From: Neoceratodus forsteri
Taxonomy: Eukaryota; Chordata; Ceratodontiformes; Ceratodontidae
NCBI GenBank assembly: GCA_016271365.2
Contig: CM028130.1
Location: 470,117,501 to 470,181,500 of the forward strand
Direction: 5' to 3'
Length of the DNA: 64,000 bases
Under the pieces are notes generated by a model that was not told the DNA's origin, did no database searches, and was given only the letters and a program-made list of their open reading frames with translations. This document shows positions 43,682 through 55,349 of this stretch, in pieces. The translations under genes were made by a program, and so were the position numbers. Every line of letters starts with the position of its first letter. Position 1 is the first letter of the stretch.

Positions 43682-44570
43682 TAGGGGTCTCCAACCTTTT
43701 CAGGACCTGGAGCCACATATCCACCTACCATGACAGCTCTGACCATCAGATGGCCATATAAGTGCAAGCATAGCAGGTGTCCTTTGTGATACCTAATTTT
43801 ACTTAATGGGGAACATTTACAGGCATGAGTCTTATAGTTTGAAAGGTCAGGAAAACGTCTTTTATATAAGGAATTAGGCTTTCATGTAGCTGGCAACAAC
43901 CCAGAAATACAGATGGCCAAGTGTGCCCTACTGCGTTGCCACCATCTGTAACATCACTGGGGGGGCCTACAATAACTACACTGCAGTTAGGCACAGCTTC
44001 CCCCTCATTGACATCACAGGTTCTACAAATGGCAGCAATGTAGTATCACTATAATAGAGCAAACTCGATCACCTTTATTGTTGGACTGCTGCCAGCTGTA
44101 TGGAAGCATGATACCTCGTTGAAAAGCGATTCTCACAGTCCTTAAAACTATGATTGCCACAGCTCATAAATGTTCTACTCTGAATTCATTCTAAAATGCT
44201 ATTTGAATAAAATGTGTGTTAACTGTAATGCCAAACAAATCAAACCTTGAAAACTGTAACTTCTCAGTTGTTTTCACCAGCGGTGATGCATATGTCATGC
44301 TATACACATGTGAAGGACTTTCAGCTATCACAGCGTGCATGGGTACAAACTGCAATGTAGCTAGCTTGCTGTGCAAGGCCCAAACCTTGTCTCTCCCTTG
44401 GTACAGAATATCATGCTGGGTACACAGTCTGTGCAGACATTAACACATTTATCCATGGTTAGCTTCTTCAAATCCAAGCCCTCTCTCAGTGAACTGAAGA
44501 AGGTTTTGTCACGGGTCCACGGCAATGACAGCAAATGGTAACTCAACCTTGATTCCTAAGTAATACAGTA
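43682..44570 (-). pseudogene. hAT-type DNA transposon remnant
   Basis: At 43682-43700 the text AGGGGTCTCCAACCTTTTC matches the typical terminal sequence of hAT/Charlie-like elements. In reverse, 44546-44361 gives FFSSLREGLDLKKLTMDK and CVNVCTDCVPSMI. This resembles the hAT transposase block around its second catalytic Asp (usually TDGAPSM). It is followed by VPMHAVIAES, where HCxxH-E is usual. Too decayed for a firm family; 44571-44904 holds nothing recognised. Confidence 0.45.
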
Positions 44571-44904
44571 GAATAGATTACAAGTGCCGACTGGTCTGTA
44601 TGACATCCTTGATATCCCTGGATTCATACAGCCCAGGAGAAACACAATAAGCCAGCTTAATATCATAAACACAGCTAGGAATCAGTATTCCACCGATTGT
44701 TCTTTGCATGGTTCTTCCTACTCTTATGTAGACAAAAGCATGTCCTAAATCTACTGTACACAGAGTTCTCATCCAATCTGGTGGCCAAGGGTTGTGAGAA
44801 GCTTCAGAAGGCTGACAATGCAGAGCATATGGGGTCTATGAAGTAAGTACTGTACTTGAAGCCACCGCAGAGATCTGCATCACTGTAAGCACTAAGGAAA
44901 ATAG

Positions 44905-47035
44905 GGCCAATAAGTGTACCCTTGCCATAACAGTGACCCAAGGCTATTGACCATGCATAAAAAGTGGATCCATAATTGCAGGGACCCCTGCCACAACAGT
45001 GACACAAGGTTATTGACCATGCATGAAAAGCAAGCCCATAACTGTTGGGACCCCTGCTACAACACTGATCCAAGGCTACTGATGATGCATAAAAAGCGGG
45101 CCCATAACTGCTGGGACCCCTGCCAAGCTGTGACCCAAGGCTATTGGCCATGCATAAAAAGCGGACCCACAACTGCTGGGACCCGTCCCACAACAGTAAC
45201 CTAAGGCTATTCACCATACAGAAAAAGCGGGCTCATAACCACTGGGACCCCTGCCACATCACTGACCCAAGGCTATTGACCATGCATAAAAAGAGGACCC
45301 ATAACTGCTGGGACCCCTGCCACAACACTGACCCAAGGCTATTGGCCATGCATAAAAAGCGGGCTCATAACTGCTGGGACCCCTACCACAACAGTGACCT
45401 AAGCATATTGGCCATGCATAAAAAGCAGTCCCATAACTGCTGGGACCCCTGCCACAAACACTGACCCAAGGCTATTGGCCATGCATAAAAAGCAGACCCA
45501 CAACTGCTGGGGACCTTGCCACAAAAGTAACTATAGGCTATTCACCATGCATAAAAAGCGGGCCCATAACTGCTGGGACCCCGGCCACAACAGCGACCCA
45601 AGGCTATTGACCATGCATAAAAAGAGGACACATAACTGCTGGGACTCTTGCCACAAAAGTGACATAAGACTATTGACCATGCATAAAAATTGGGCCTATA
45701 ACTGCTGGGATCCCTGCTAAAAGAGTGACCCAAGGCTACTGACCATGCAAATAAACAGGCCTATAACTGCTAGGACCCATGCCACAACACTGACCCAAGG
45801 CTATCACCCATACATAAAAAGCAGGCTCATAACTGCTGGGACCCCTGTCACAACAGTGATCTAAGGCTATTGATCATGCATAAAAAGTGGGCCTTTAACT
45901 GCTGGGACACCTGCCACAACAGTGACCCAAGGCTACTGACCATGCATATAAACAGGCCTATAACTGCTGGGACCCCTGCCACAACAGAGACCTAAGGCTA
46001 CTGACCATGCATAAAAAGCTGGCCCATAGCTGCTGAGATTCCTGCCACAACATTGAACCAAGGCTATTGACCATGCATATAAACAGGCCTATAACTGCTG
46101 GGACCCCTGCCACAACAGTGACCTGAGGTTATTGACCAGGCATAAAAAGTGGGTCCATAACTGCTGGGACCCCTGCCACAACAGTGACCCAAGGCTAGTG
46201 ACCATGCATAAAAAGAGGGCACATAACTGCTGGGATCCCCTGCCACAACAGTGACCTAAGGCTATTGGCCATGCATAAAAAGTGGGCCCATAACTGCTGG
46301 GACCCCTGCCACAACACCGATGCAAGGCTACTATGTATAAAAAGCGAGCTCATAACTGCCTGGACCCCTGCCATAACATTGACCTAAGGCTATTAGCCAT
46401 GGATTAAAAGTGGGCCCATAACTGTCTGGGACCCCTGCCACAACACTGAACCAAGGCTGTTGGCCATGGATAAAAAGCAGGCCCATAACTGCTAGGACCC
46501 TTGCCACAACACTGACCCACGGCTATAGGACATGGATAAAAAGTGGGCTAATAACTGCTGGGACCCCAGCCACAACACTAACTCAAGGCTATTGGTCACA
46601 GATAAAAAGCGGGCCCATAACTGCTGGGACCCCTGCCACAACACTGACCCAAGGCTACTGACTATTCATAAAAAACGGGCCCATAACTGCTGGGACCCCT
46701 GCCACAACAGTGACTCAAGGCTATTGGCCATGCATAAAAAGTGGGGCCCATAACTGCTGGGACCCCTGCCACAACAGTGACCCAACGCTACTGGCATGCA
46801 GAAAAAGCAGGCCCATAACTGTTGGGACCCTTGACACAACAGTGACCCAAACTATTGGCCATGCATAAAAAGCAGGCCCATAACTGTTGGGACCCTTGCC
46901 ACAAACACTGACCCAAGGCTATTGGCCATGCATAAAAAGCAGACCCACAGCTGCTGGGGCCCTTGCCACAAAAGTAACCATAGGCTATTCACCATGCATA
47001 AAAAGCGGGCCCATAACTGCTGGGAGCCTTGCCAG
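44905..47035. repeat. 67-bp minisatellite, block 1
   Basis: About 32 tandem units of 67 bp: CCATGCATAAAAAGCGGGCC, CATAACTGCTGGGACCCCTG, CCACAACAGTGACCCAAGG, CTATTGA. It stops in mid-unit at CTTGCCA where the L2-type LINE C enters. Units are 80-95% alike by eye. Both strands have long open stretches (MHKKRAHNCWDPCHNSDPRL on plus; GPSSYGPAFYAWSIALGHCC on minus), an effect of the unit and not a gene. Confidence 0.95.
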
Positions 47036-47110
47036 GGTGTTCTCAGAACCTACTCCAGTTTCCATTGGTGTTCCACAAGGATTCATCTTACGTCCCATTT
47101 TATTCTCTCT
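47036..47110 (+). pseudogene. L2-type LINE C, RT fragment
   Basis: VSIGVPQGFILRPILFSL (the RT GVPQGS block). The LINE is cut by the Harbinger element at 47111, resumes at 48906 and again after the DIRS element at 55177. Frame broken. Confidence 0.65.
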
Positions 47111-48905
47111 GGGCCCTATGCACAAATGCGCGCAAAGTGCACGGAAATGCGACGTAAACACGGTTCATATGTGCATGCCATGCAGGACAGTGGAACAGCG
47201 TGGCATGCACAACTGAAACCATGTGCCACGCAGACCTTGGGGGGTGGTACCATGGATGGCGTGGAGCGTGGCATGCAGGTTGATCAAGCGGGCCCAGGAT
47301 ACGTGACTCTTCCCCTTGACCTCGCCAAATGTCATCGTGGAGCCTTCCCCGTGCGCAAACATGGAAGTGAATGCAGGTGGACACCCTAGCACAGATACAA
47401 TGGTGGAACCAGTGAGCACCGCAGATACCGGTACACACACCCAGGCATTGGCCGAAAGCAAGCACCAGGTGGCAGGACAAGCACCCAGCAGTGGCATTGG
47501 TGGTGGCGAGGACTGGTTGTGCTCCTCAAACTTTAGGGGGGCAAAGGTGGCGGCCATAGTGAGCGGGATCAGTGCCCACCATGGCAAGCTGTACAGGGTG
47601 CAGTCCCTGTCAACCCCTGCCGAGGTGAAAGCGCAGCTCTGGCTTGACATCCAGGCTGCCATGAATGCCACCAGACCGGAGGCCCGGACACTGACCACGA
47701 TCAAGTATAAATGGTGTGACCTGAGGACCAACATGAAGCGGAAGGTGGCAGCAGGGACAAGTGCCCAGAGAGGCACGGGTGGTGTCTCACCCACCCCGGA
47801 CAGCCAGCTGACCACCGTGGAGCACATGGTGGCAGACACACTCACCGCCATAAGCATCAATGGGGAGACCAATGGGGTGGACACACTGGCTGGTAAGTGG
47901 CACACACACCATGTGTGACCCATGTTGTTGCATGGATAACGGTGGACCTAATGGAACTGCTTTGCCCCAACAGACTCCACCAGGGAAGTACGCACCATGG
48001 CCAGCACAGCAGCCACAAGCCTGGCACAGGCATCTGGAGAGGCACTATGGGGTATTGTACATGAGTAGAATATCACAGGTGGGTACCCAGGGTATGCACA
48101 GTGGGGACACAGCCAGGGGACACACAGTACAGCACTAATGCCTACCCATTGCATCCTGACAGGGCCCGACCAGGCAGTGGAGGATTGGCTGCAGGAGTCT
48201 ATCGAGGAGCGGTCTAATGGTGGAGAGTCCGATGAGGGGGACAGAGTGCTTACCGGCAGGATGGAGGAGGATGACCAGCACACCTGTACATGCCAATGCA
48301 CAGACCCCCTATACAGTGCACACACAGGGCCGGGATGGATGCAGCATCCTGCCCGTGCAGTGCCCCCATGTGCCATCCAGCGGAGGGGTTGGACACCTCA
48401 CATGTCATGCAACCACTGACAGCGGTGACGAGGGATCCGTCAAGTAGACCGATCAGGTGTGTATGGCAGGGGCACAGCAACACCGTCATGGACCCCTAGT
48501 ACATTGAGCTCTGCCAGCTTGAGGTTGAAAGACTGGAGACTCAGCGGTGGCACACAGAGGTGCTGGTGGAGCTGACAGGCATGATGCGTGCCATTGGTCG
48601 TGATGTGGCCCACATGGCCAGCACCCAGGAACAGACGCTGGTGCTGATGACCTGGTAGGCAGCCTCTCCATGGTGCATCGGCATCGGCCTGGCATGCGTT
48701 CTGGATGCACACACACTCTGGGGGACCCCAACAGTGGCATGGAGGGTCATGGCAGGTCAGCATTGTGTGAGGAGGGTGAATCCGCGGGCACTGAAAACAC
48801 GCCTGACATGGAAGACAATGGTATGACAACTGATGGCACGGTGGGTGATGATACTCCATGAAAAACACCACTGGCTGCCTCTGAGCAACTAACGCTCATT
48901 TGCCC
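47111..48905 (+). mobile_element. Harbinger-type DNA transposon carrying only the Myb-like gene
   Basis: Starts near GGGCCCTATGCACAAATGCG in L2-type LINE C. The right end is near 48905 (CGCTCATTTGCCCTGGGC, a partial inverted match to the left end). Its only recognisable gene is the Myb/SANT-like partner protein; the DDE transposase gene is absent. Termini are tentative because the inverted repeat is imperfect and the 3-bp duplication is not clear. Confidence 0.55.
47361..48654 (+). CDS. Myb/SANT-like DNA-binding protein of a Harbinger element, multi-exon
   Basis: In Harbinger elements this protein binds the transposon ends and brings the transposase to the nucleus. Exon 1 is 47361-47892 (ATG at 47361, MEVNAGGHPSTDTMVEP). 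The Myb-like fold covers residues about 55-130: FRGAKVAAIVSGISAHHGKL, QLWLDIQAAMNATRPEAR, IKYKWCDLRTNMKRKV. It ends at a GTAAGT donor (47893). An acceptor CAG at 47971-47973 opens exon 2 in phase (DSTREVRTMASTAATSLAQA). Acceptors at 48162 (GPDQAVEDWLQESIEERSNG) and 48499 (YIELCQLEVERLETQRWHTE, coiled coil to LVLMT) give likely exons 3 and 4. Exon 3's donor is not resolved. No stop interrupts exon 1, better preserved than other frames here. Function for the host is not implied. Confidence 0.6.
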
Positions 48906-49384
48906 TGGGCTGCTTTATTGATAAAGTAGCCAAAACTGCTATCCCTTCCACCCCCTGGTAAAACTCCTCAAACCTGTCCAACCCTCATACCTGCTCAGAT
49001 CAACTGACTCACAGTCTTTCCTTGTCCCTAAATCCTGTGCTCTAATGAGTGACTGGGCCTTTGCTGTCTGTGCTCCCAGATTCTGGAACTCCTTTCCTGT
49101 CGCTATTCAGTGTTCTCCCACCCACTATATATTCAGGAGATCCCTACGGGAGCATCTCAAGTCTGCCTCGACCTGCAACTCTTCCTAATATAAGAACTTG
49201 GTACACTTTATCTTGTATCATACCTTGTCTTTGTCCTTGACAAAGTGAGTGTTTCCCAAAAATTCTAGCAATATTTTGTCATCCAAGTATTTACTGTCTA
49301 CTAACTCACTGTACCCTTGTTTTTGCCTTGGACTATGTATGCTGCATGTTTCTGGCCTTGCTTACCTTTGTTTTATATAAACAG
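48906..49384 (+). pseudogene. L2-type LINE C, ORF2 C-terminus and 3' UTR
   Basis: LLRSTDSQSFLVPKS, WAFAVCAPRFWNSFPVAIQC and FRRSLREHLKSAS form the usual end of L2/Rex-type ORF2 (AFSVAAPxLWNSLP...FRxxLK). A stop follows at about 49188. The 3' UTR runs to 49384, where DIRS-1 begins, and finishes at 55349. Confidence 0.75.
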
Positions 49385-49645
49385 GTTACTCAGCTGTAGC
49401 AGTACTTCTAGGAGCAGTATATGATGTTCATTCACACTTTCTGACAGTGCCTTTCCCTTTAAGACTTTGCCAGAACATCTGCAAGCTGCCCACTGGGAGA
49501 GGTTGTGTGCGCCAAAGCCAGGGGAGGTTGGGTGGGTCTGTGTCAATGAACATCATATACCACTCCTAGAACTACTGTTACAGGTGAGTAACCTGTTTTT
49601 CTAGGGACATGGATATGAAGTACTTTCCACACTTTTTGGCAGACT
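49385..49645 (-). repeat. DIRS-1 3' terminal repeat and internal complementary region
   Basis: Terminal repeat 49404-49472. Outer arm 49385-49412 (GTTACTCAGCTGTAGCAGTA) pairs with 49565-49592. The segment 49596-49645 (TTTCTAGGGACATGGATATG) copies the start of the opposite terminal repeat. Confidence 0.78.
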
Positions 49646-50716
49646 CCTAGCAGTTCTCCAGGAGGAGGGAGGCAAGGTGCATACCCCCTACTTGGGAAAC
49701 AGAGATGGGAGAACTGAGGCCCCAAAACCAGCATCCTGGTGTGACTCAAGATCAATGTGGTAATGGGAAATGAAGGTGTGTGCTGACCTCCAGGTAGTTG
49801 CCCTGCAGATCTCCTGGATAAGGATGTCCCTGGAGGCAGCCACCAAGACAACGGTATGGCAGGTGGAATGAGCCCTTAGCCCTGCAAGAGGCTCCCTACC
49901 CACTAACCTATAGCAGAGATCAGTGCAGGATACAATCAACCTGCCAATCATCTGCTTGGCTGCTGATCGGCCAGATGTGGCTTCAACGTAGGTGACAAAC
50001 AGCTGGAAAACCTCTCCCCGAGCTCCAGCCGTGCGCTCTTTGTAATAAGCAAGTGCTCACCTCAGGTCCAGAGCATGGAGCCTCTGCTCGGCCTCCAAGG
50101 TGTGATTGGTGCAGTACACTGGGAGATTAATCACCTGGTTAGGGTGAAACCTTTGACACAACCTTCGGGAGGAACTTCAGGTTGGGGTGAAGGACAACCT
50201 TGTCCCTGAGGAAGACCAAGTATAGAGACTCTACTGAAAGCACCTGGAGCTCACTGATCCTTCTGGCTGACGTGATAGCCACCAAGAAGGCGATCTTCCA
50301 TGATAGGTGAGACATGTCACATCTGTGCATCAGTTCAAATGGCTTGCCCATGAGCTTTGCCAGTACCAGCAACAGATCCCAAGGTGGTGGTGGTTCATGA
50401 ACTGGAGGAGAAATGTGGTCAAGGCCTTTACATAAAAGCACCAGACCACCTTCTCCTGCACCACCGACTGCTGACTGGCCCGCGCCCAGTAAGCAGAGAT
50501 GGCTGCCAGGTGCACCTTGAGGGTCGTTGACTGAAGGCCCGACTGAGAGAGGGGCCACAGGTAGTCAAGAATGCTAGACACTGGACACAACAAATGGTCC
50601 AACTCCTTGCCCTGACACCAAATGGAGAACCTTTTCCATTTGAAGGCATAGTATATCCTGGTCGACTCCTTCCAAGATGCCTCCACAACAGTAAGGACAC
50701 CTTCAGAGAGACACAA
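49543..50716 (-). pseudogene. DIRS-1 tyrosine recombinase
   Basis: Joins the circular cDNA to the genome. N-terminal part ESTRIYYAFKWKRFSIWCQG and LDYLWPLSQSGLQSTTLKVH. Catalytic block KIAFLVAITSARRISELQVL holds the first Arg. The HxxR block reads GLRAHSTCHTVV (near 49871), Arg replaced by Cys, consistent with a CG-to-TG change. The nucleophile block HTFISHYHIDL (near 49755-49785) keeps Tyr. Several frameshifts near 50140 and 50330. Confidence 0.85.
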
Positions 50717-50727
50717 AACCTGGAACT

Positions 50728-52489
50728 CTAGCCACTCAGGAACCAGGCTGTCAGGTGCAGGGATTGAAGGTCCAGATGGAGTACCTTCCCCTGATTGATG
50801 GAGAGCAGGTCCGGGTGGAGAGGAAGATGCCTCGGGAACCTGCTGCTGAGGCTGAGGAGATCAGGGTACCAGAACTGGTGGGGCCAGTCTGGAGTCATCA
50901 GGATCACTTGTACCTTGTCCTTCTTGGCCTTGAACAACACTTTGTGAGTCAAGGGAAGTGGAGAGAAAGCATAGAAGAGGCCTGGGGTCCAGGGCCTTGA
51001 GAAGGCATCTCCCTGCACCATTCCCTGCTGAAGGGGTGGGCACAGAACAGCCTCAGCTTTGCATTCCCCCTGGAGGTGAACAGGTCCATCTGAGGGGTGC
51101 CCCACTGGGAGAACAGACTGTATACTGCCTCTGGGTGGAAAGGCCACTCATGAGATGCCTCACCCACATAGCTGAGAGCATCCGCCAGCTGGTTGGAGGT
51201 GCCTGCCACATGGATGGCTAGAAGATTGGCCCCCAGGTTGTGCATGAGGGTCCACACACGGAGAGCTTCCTTGCACAATGGTATGGAGTGTATCTCGCCC
51301 TGTTTGATGAGGTAGTATATGGTCGTGATGCTCGCTGTCTGGCCTGGCTGACGTGACCCCGAATTTAAGGAGCAAAGGCTGTCAGCGCCAGCTGAATTGC
51401 TCAGAGCTCCAGCAGGTTGATATGGCACCGGGACTCCTCAGGGATCCAGAGCCCGTGGACTCTGTGTTCCCCCAGGTGGGCACCACAGCCCATGAGAGAG
51501 ACACTGGTCGTCATGATGACCGTTGGCACTGGGTGGACAAACAGGTTCCCTTCCTGCAGATGTTCTGGGACAAACCACCACTGGAGAGTGTCCCACATCT
51601 GCTGGATCACAGTGACCAGCTGGTCGAAGTGACCCTTGCACTGAGACCACTGTCTGGCCAGCTCCCACTGCAGACAGCACATTCTCCAGTGGGCACAATG
51701 GACCACGCTGGTGCAGGCCTCCATGTAGCCCACCAGGCACAGGAAGTCCTGGGCAGGACACAACTGCTCAACCAGAAATGATCAGGCAGAGGAGGAGAGA
51801 GCGTCTGCCCTGTCCACCGGGAGACAGGCTCTGTCTCTGCAACAGTCAAGCTCCACCCCGATGAAGTTGATCACCTGCAAAGGCATGAGTTCTGACTTGG
51901 CCTCATTGACTAGGCGGCCAAATGAGATGCAACTCTGGAGGGCCAGATCCCTGGACCACTCCACCTCTTGCCTGGAGGGACTTGCGATCAGCCAGTCATC
52001 CAGGTAGGGGTAAACCTGAACCCCTCGGCACCTCAGCTAAGCTGCCACCACTGCCATGCACTTGGTGAAGACCCTGGAGGCTGAGGACAGACCGAATGGC
52101 ATGGCCTGGAACTCACAGAGGGCTCCCACTGCTCAGAAGTGGAGGAACCTTCTGTGAGACGGACAGATCGGGATGTGAAAGAACATGTCCTGAAGATCCA
52201 GGGAGCAAAACCACATGTTTTGCTCTAGAGATGGTATGATCTGTGGTCATGCAGACCTAGAATGGGGCACCAGCTCCCCCATCTGTTTCAGCACCAGGAA
52301 ATACCCGGAGACAAACCTTGGGTATTCCTGAGGATCCGTGACAGGAACCACGACCTCCTTGCAGAGGAGCTGGTTAAAGTCATACTGAAGAGCCGACAGA
52401 ATGTCTGCAGATACCAAGTCCTCCCGTGGGGCATGGGCTCGGCAAGGAGGGCACTGCTCGAACGCCAGAGGCAGACCCTGATTGACCAC
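50728..52489 (-). pseudogene. DIRS-1 reverse transcriptase and RNase H
   Basis: RT entry VNQGLPLAFEQCPPCRA and VSGYFLVLKQMGELVPHSR (52489-52247). Palm with YPYLDDWLIASPSRQEVEW; YLDD is intact at 51992-52006. RNase H has LMGCGAHLGEHRVHGLW, HINLLEL, IHVAGTSNQLADALS, FSQWGTPQMDLFTSRGNAKL and the tail ILMTPDWPHQFWYPDLLSL. Stops and frameshifts split it into about six pieces. Confidence 0.85.
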
Positions 52490-52600
52490 TTCAAGAACTC
52501 ACCTGTCCATGGTGTCAGCAGACCAGCAAAAAGGAAGTGGTGGAGCCGACCCCCATGGGAGGACCCAAGGGAGGTGTGATGGGCATGAGGAAGACACCCA

Positions 52601-54895
52601 TCATCCCGTCACTGAGCAGGCTTGGAGGAGGAGGAGGGCCCAACTGAGGTGCCACTGGGGCCTCTCCCTCCAGGCTTTTGGACAACTGAGGCCACTGACT
52701 TGAACCGAAGTCATCAGGCCAGAGCATGCTGCCCAATCTTGGGGCTGGGCTGGTTTGGCAGCAGGAGTGGAAGTGGACCGAAATGGCTTCTTTTTCTGCT
52801 GCTTAGAGCCCACGGGGTCCCTCTGAGTGGATGTCACTGAGTCCAAGGTGGCAATGGACTTCTCAGTTCGAGTGAGGTGGCCCTGGACTCTGGGCCTAAA
52901 CAAGCTGGTGCCCAGGATAGGGACATCTGCCAGCTTGTGCTGGGTATCTGCCATGAAGGTTGATATTTGCAGCCAAGCCCTGCGGAGCATAGCCAATGAG
53001 GTTACCATGGAGCGGGCACCAGAGTCCCCAATGTCCATGGCTGTCTGGAACTGTTGCTTTGCTACAGCTCAGCCCTAGTCCCAGACCTGTTTGATCATGG
53101 TGTGAAGGTCCACAGGTAGGTAAGGAAGCACCTCATTCAAAGTGCCCAACAGGGCATGGGAGAAGAGGGCCACAAGAAGGACCAAGTTCACCTGGTGAAG
53201 GCCAAGCGAACAGTCAGGATAGACTTTCATGGTCCAGCTCCTTGGACTCTTTGTCAGGTGGCTTGTCGACACCTTATGTGTTGCCAGAGCACCTGAACAC
53301 AGAATCGACTGCCAGGCCCTCAGCTGAGGGGTGTTCTGTGAATCCCAACAGAGATCTGGCAGGGACCGTGTATATGCAGGTCATCTGGCAGACAGTGCTA
53401 GGCAGGAAGCGGGGTGCTGCCAAAGCTCCAAGGCAGGGCCAAGAATGGCCTCTGCCACTGGGAAGGCCTACACAGGGGTATCTCACCAGTCCAGGATCTC
53501 AGTTAAGGGATAGCGAGGCTGTTTCCGGACAGACTCCATTTTCATACCCGTGGACTCTGAGATCAGAAGGAGAAGGTCCATGAAAGAAGTAGGGCTTTCG
53601 TCCATCAAAAGACCCCCCACCGACTCCATGTCAATTGGACAGAAGTGAAAGGAGGAACCCTCTGACTGAGGAGTCATTAAAGAGGGGTCGACCACCAGAA
53701 TCCCCACAGACCCTCCACCGACAGTCAGGAGTGATGGTGACTGACAGTTGATGGGGAAGTCCTGATGCCGTCCGAGACTCCATGGTCAGAGCACCAGATT
53801 TTGGCTGTTTAGATGGCAGCTCCTTGGAAATCGGTGGAGATGCCGGGGTTGGCCAAGCCGGGACAGTCTTAGTTGGCTCCTGAGGTGGAGAAGGCATCAG
53901 TCATTGGGGTGAAAGTCAGGAGATGGCTGGTGTAGGAGCCAGGACCTGCTTTATACCGGAGAACACCTGCTGTTGCTACATGAGATCCTCGTAGCGTTGA
54001 CACTACTTGCACTGAAGCCTCTCCTCACCCGAAGAGAATGAGGATGAAGAATAATGGTGGTGCCACTTCCCAGGGCATTGAGAATGGGTGTGGGAACCGC
54101 TTCACCCCTGGAAGTAGGACCCAGGCCTCGACCGTGACCGCCAGGTGGACTGGCAGCGGGGCTTGGAGGGAACAGAAGAAAACTGAGGCATCTCCAGGTC
54201 TTGGCTGATGACCAGAGACAGTGGGTCATTAGACTGATACATTCCTCCAATGATCTGAGTCAGGACCGGAGTCCTGGAAAGTGAAGTGTCGGCCTCCTCA
54301 GTCGACAACTGGTCGACCAGCTCCAGAAAAATCTCATCTGAAAGATCATCCAGTGTCTCAGCCAACTGGCTCGGCAGTGTTACCGTGAAGCCGGCAGCCT
54401 GGGCTGAAAATCTGACCAAAGTCAGATCTGGAGAAGCGTGGGAATCTGAACCCTCGACCAAGAGTGTTCCCGATCCCATGATCGATGGCAAGACTGTTTT
54501 TTTGTCTCTTTTTTCAATTTGGATTTGTGCCCTGAAGATGGGCCTTGACCAAGAGTCAATAAAGACTGTCACAATTCCTTAAATGACCCTGTAAAAAAGG
54601 CGCCCAGCAAAAGCAGAATGAAGGCCAAAGCCGAGGCGGTGTGAGCAGTGGCCTGGGCTGCCGCTTCCTTAAATGCTGCTAGCTGTTAGGTGGACCCTGC
54701 AGCCATGGAGACCACCCGACAGGCATCTCTGGATTTGACTGGAGGGTCACGTTCGTTTGGACGGCCTAGGGTGAGACGGGCAAAACGGTCCTCGAGAACG
54801 GTGGATAGGAAGGTACGACAAATGTCGTAGGCCTGAGTATCATACTCGTGGCCCAGGCAGTAGATGCACGTGGTGTGCGGATCCATTTGGGACAT
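52601..54895 (-). pseudogene. DIRS-1 gag-like ORF1
   Basis: Starts near 54895 with CIYCLGHEYDTQAYDIC, the Cys-rich entry typical of vertebrate DIRS ORF1. A long acidic and Ser/Pro-rich middle follows (54572-54102). The conserved C-terminal part is MDIGDSGARSMVTSLAMLRR, AWLQISTFMADTQHKLADVP and GTSLFRP (53038-52800). Broken by many stops in the middle. Confidence 0.75.
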
Positions 54896-55109
54896 CTTCT
54901 ACACGCAAAGGCTCCGATGGAACCCTGGAGCTGACTTGAAGGTTTTGGAAGAAAATCCATAGATTTGTAGCAAAAAGGCCTACTCAGCGCAAGAGTGATA
55001 AGGAGGGAATCTGCTTCTTCCAGCGGAAAGGCAGATCTGGCATCGTGAGGCTGAGCCAAGGGAGTTACCACCAAGGTGGGTGGGAGGAGCCAGCATGAAG
55101 ACATTTCGG

Positions 55110-55176
55110 TGAAGTCTTAAAGGGAAAAGCAATGCCAGAAAGTGTGGCTAGAACATCATATCCACATTCCTAGAAA
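55110..55176 (-). repeat. DIRS-1 5' inverted terminal repeat
   Basis: Reverse complement of 49404-49472 with scattered differences; outermost bases TTCTAGGAATGTGGATATGA in element orientation. Confidence 0.82.
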
Positions 55177-55349
55177 ATTATGTTAATTTAGCCTTCTTTA
55201 CTTATACTTGAGTATATATATTCCTTCCTTGTTACAATGTTTGCCCATTATTTCCTCTGTGATCTCCCAGATCATACTAGAAACTAGGCATTTTTGTCTA
55301 GTTTGCTTACCTGGTCAACAAATACTAAATAAATAAATAAATAAATAAC
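55177..55349 (+). other. L2-type LINE C 3' UTR end with (AAAT)n tail
   Basis: Continues the 3' UTR after DIRS-1 and ends in the AAATAAATAAATAAATAAAT tail (55325-55349). The 67-bp minisatellite resumes immediately and in phase. Confidence 0.7.

Larger units (their letters stand above)
49385..55176 (-). mobile_element. DIRS-type tyrosine-recombinase retrotransposon (DIRS-1), full length, defective
   Basis: Inserted in the L2-type 3' UTR, read in reverse. Inverted terminal repeats are 49404-49472 and 55110-55176 (shared text CACACTTTCTG and TTTCCCTTTAAGACTT). Between recombinase and 3' repeat lies an internal complementary region, with 49565-49592 complementary to 49385-49412 and 49596-49645 matching the 5' repeat. 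This is the layout used for circle formation in DIRS. No target duplication, as expected for recombinase integration. gag, RT-RNase H and recombinase are present but broken. Confidence 0.9.

Noticed and set aside
43803..43994. Harbinger-like transposase fragment on the minus strand
   Set aside because: VVIVGPPSDVTDGGNAVGH only loosely resembles a DDE block, no second motif is found, and neighbouring evidence points to hAT.
44905..47035. CRISPR-like array or repeat-protein gene
   Set aside because: The 67-bp units are contiguous and alike along their whole length, without unique spacers. The open frames occur on both strands and follow from the unit. The genome is a vertebrate's.
47165..47923. 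Minus-strand ORF of 252 codons
   Set aside because: Antisense shadow of the Myb-like exon. The plus strand carries the recognisable domain, a good ATG and splice signals.
49543..50716. Phage or bacterial integrase
   Set aside because: The tyrosine recombinase is followed upstream by DIRS-type RT/RNase H and gag text and bounded by DIRS terminal repeats.
50755..51781. Plus-strand ORFs over the DIRS-1 RNase H
   Set aside because: Shadows of the minus-strand RNase H; no domain in the plus-strand frames.
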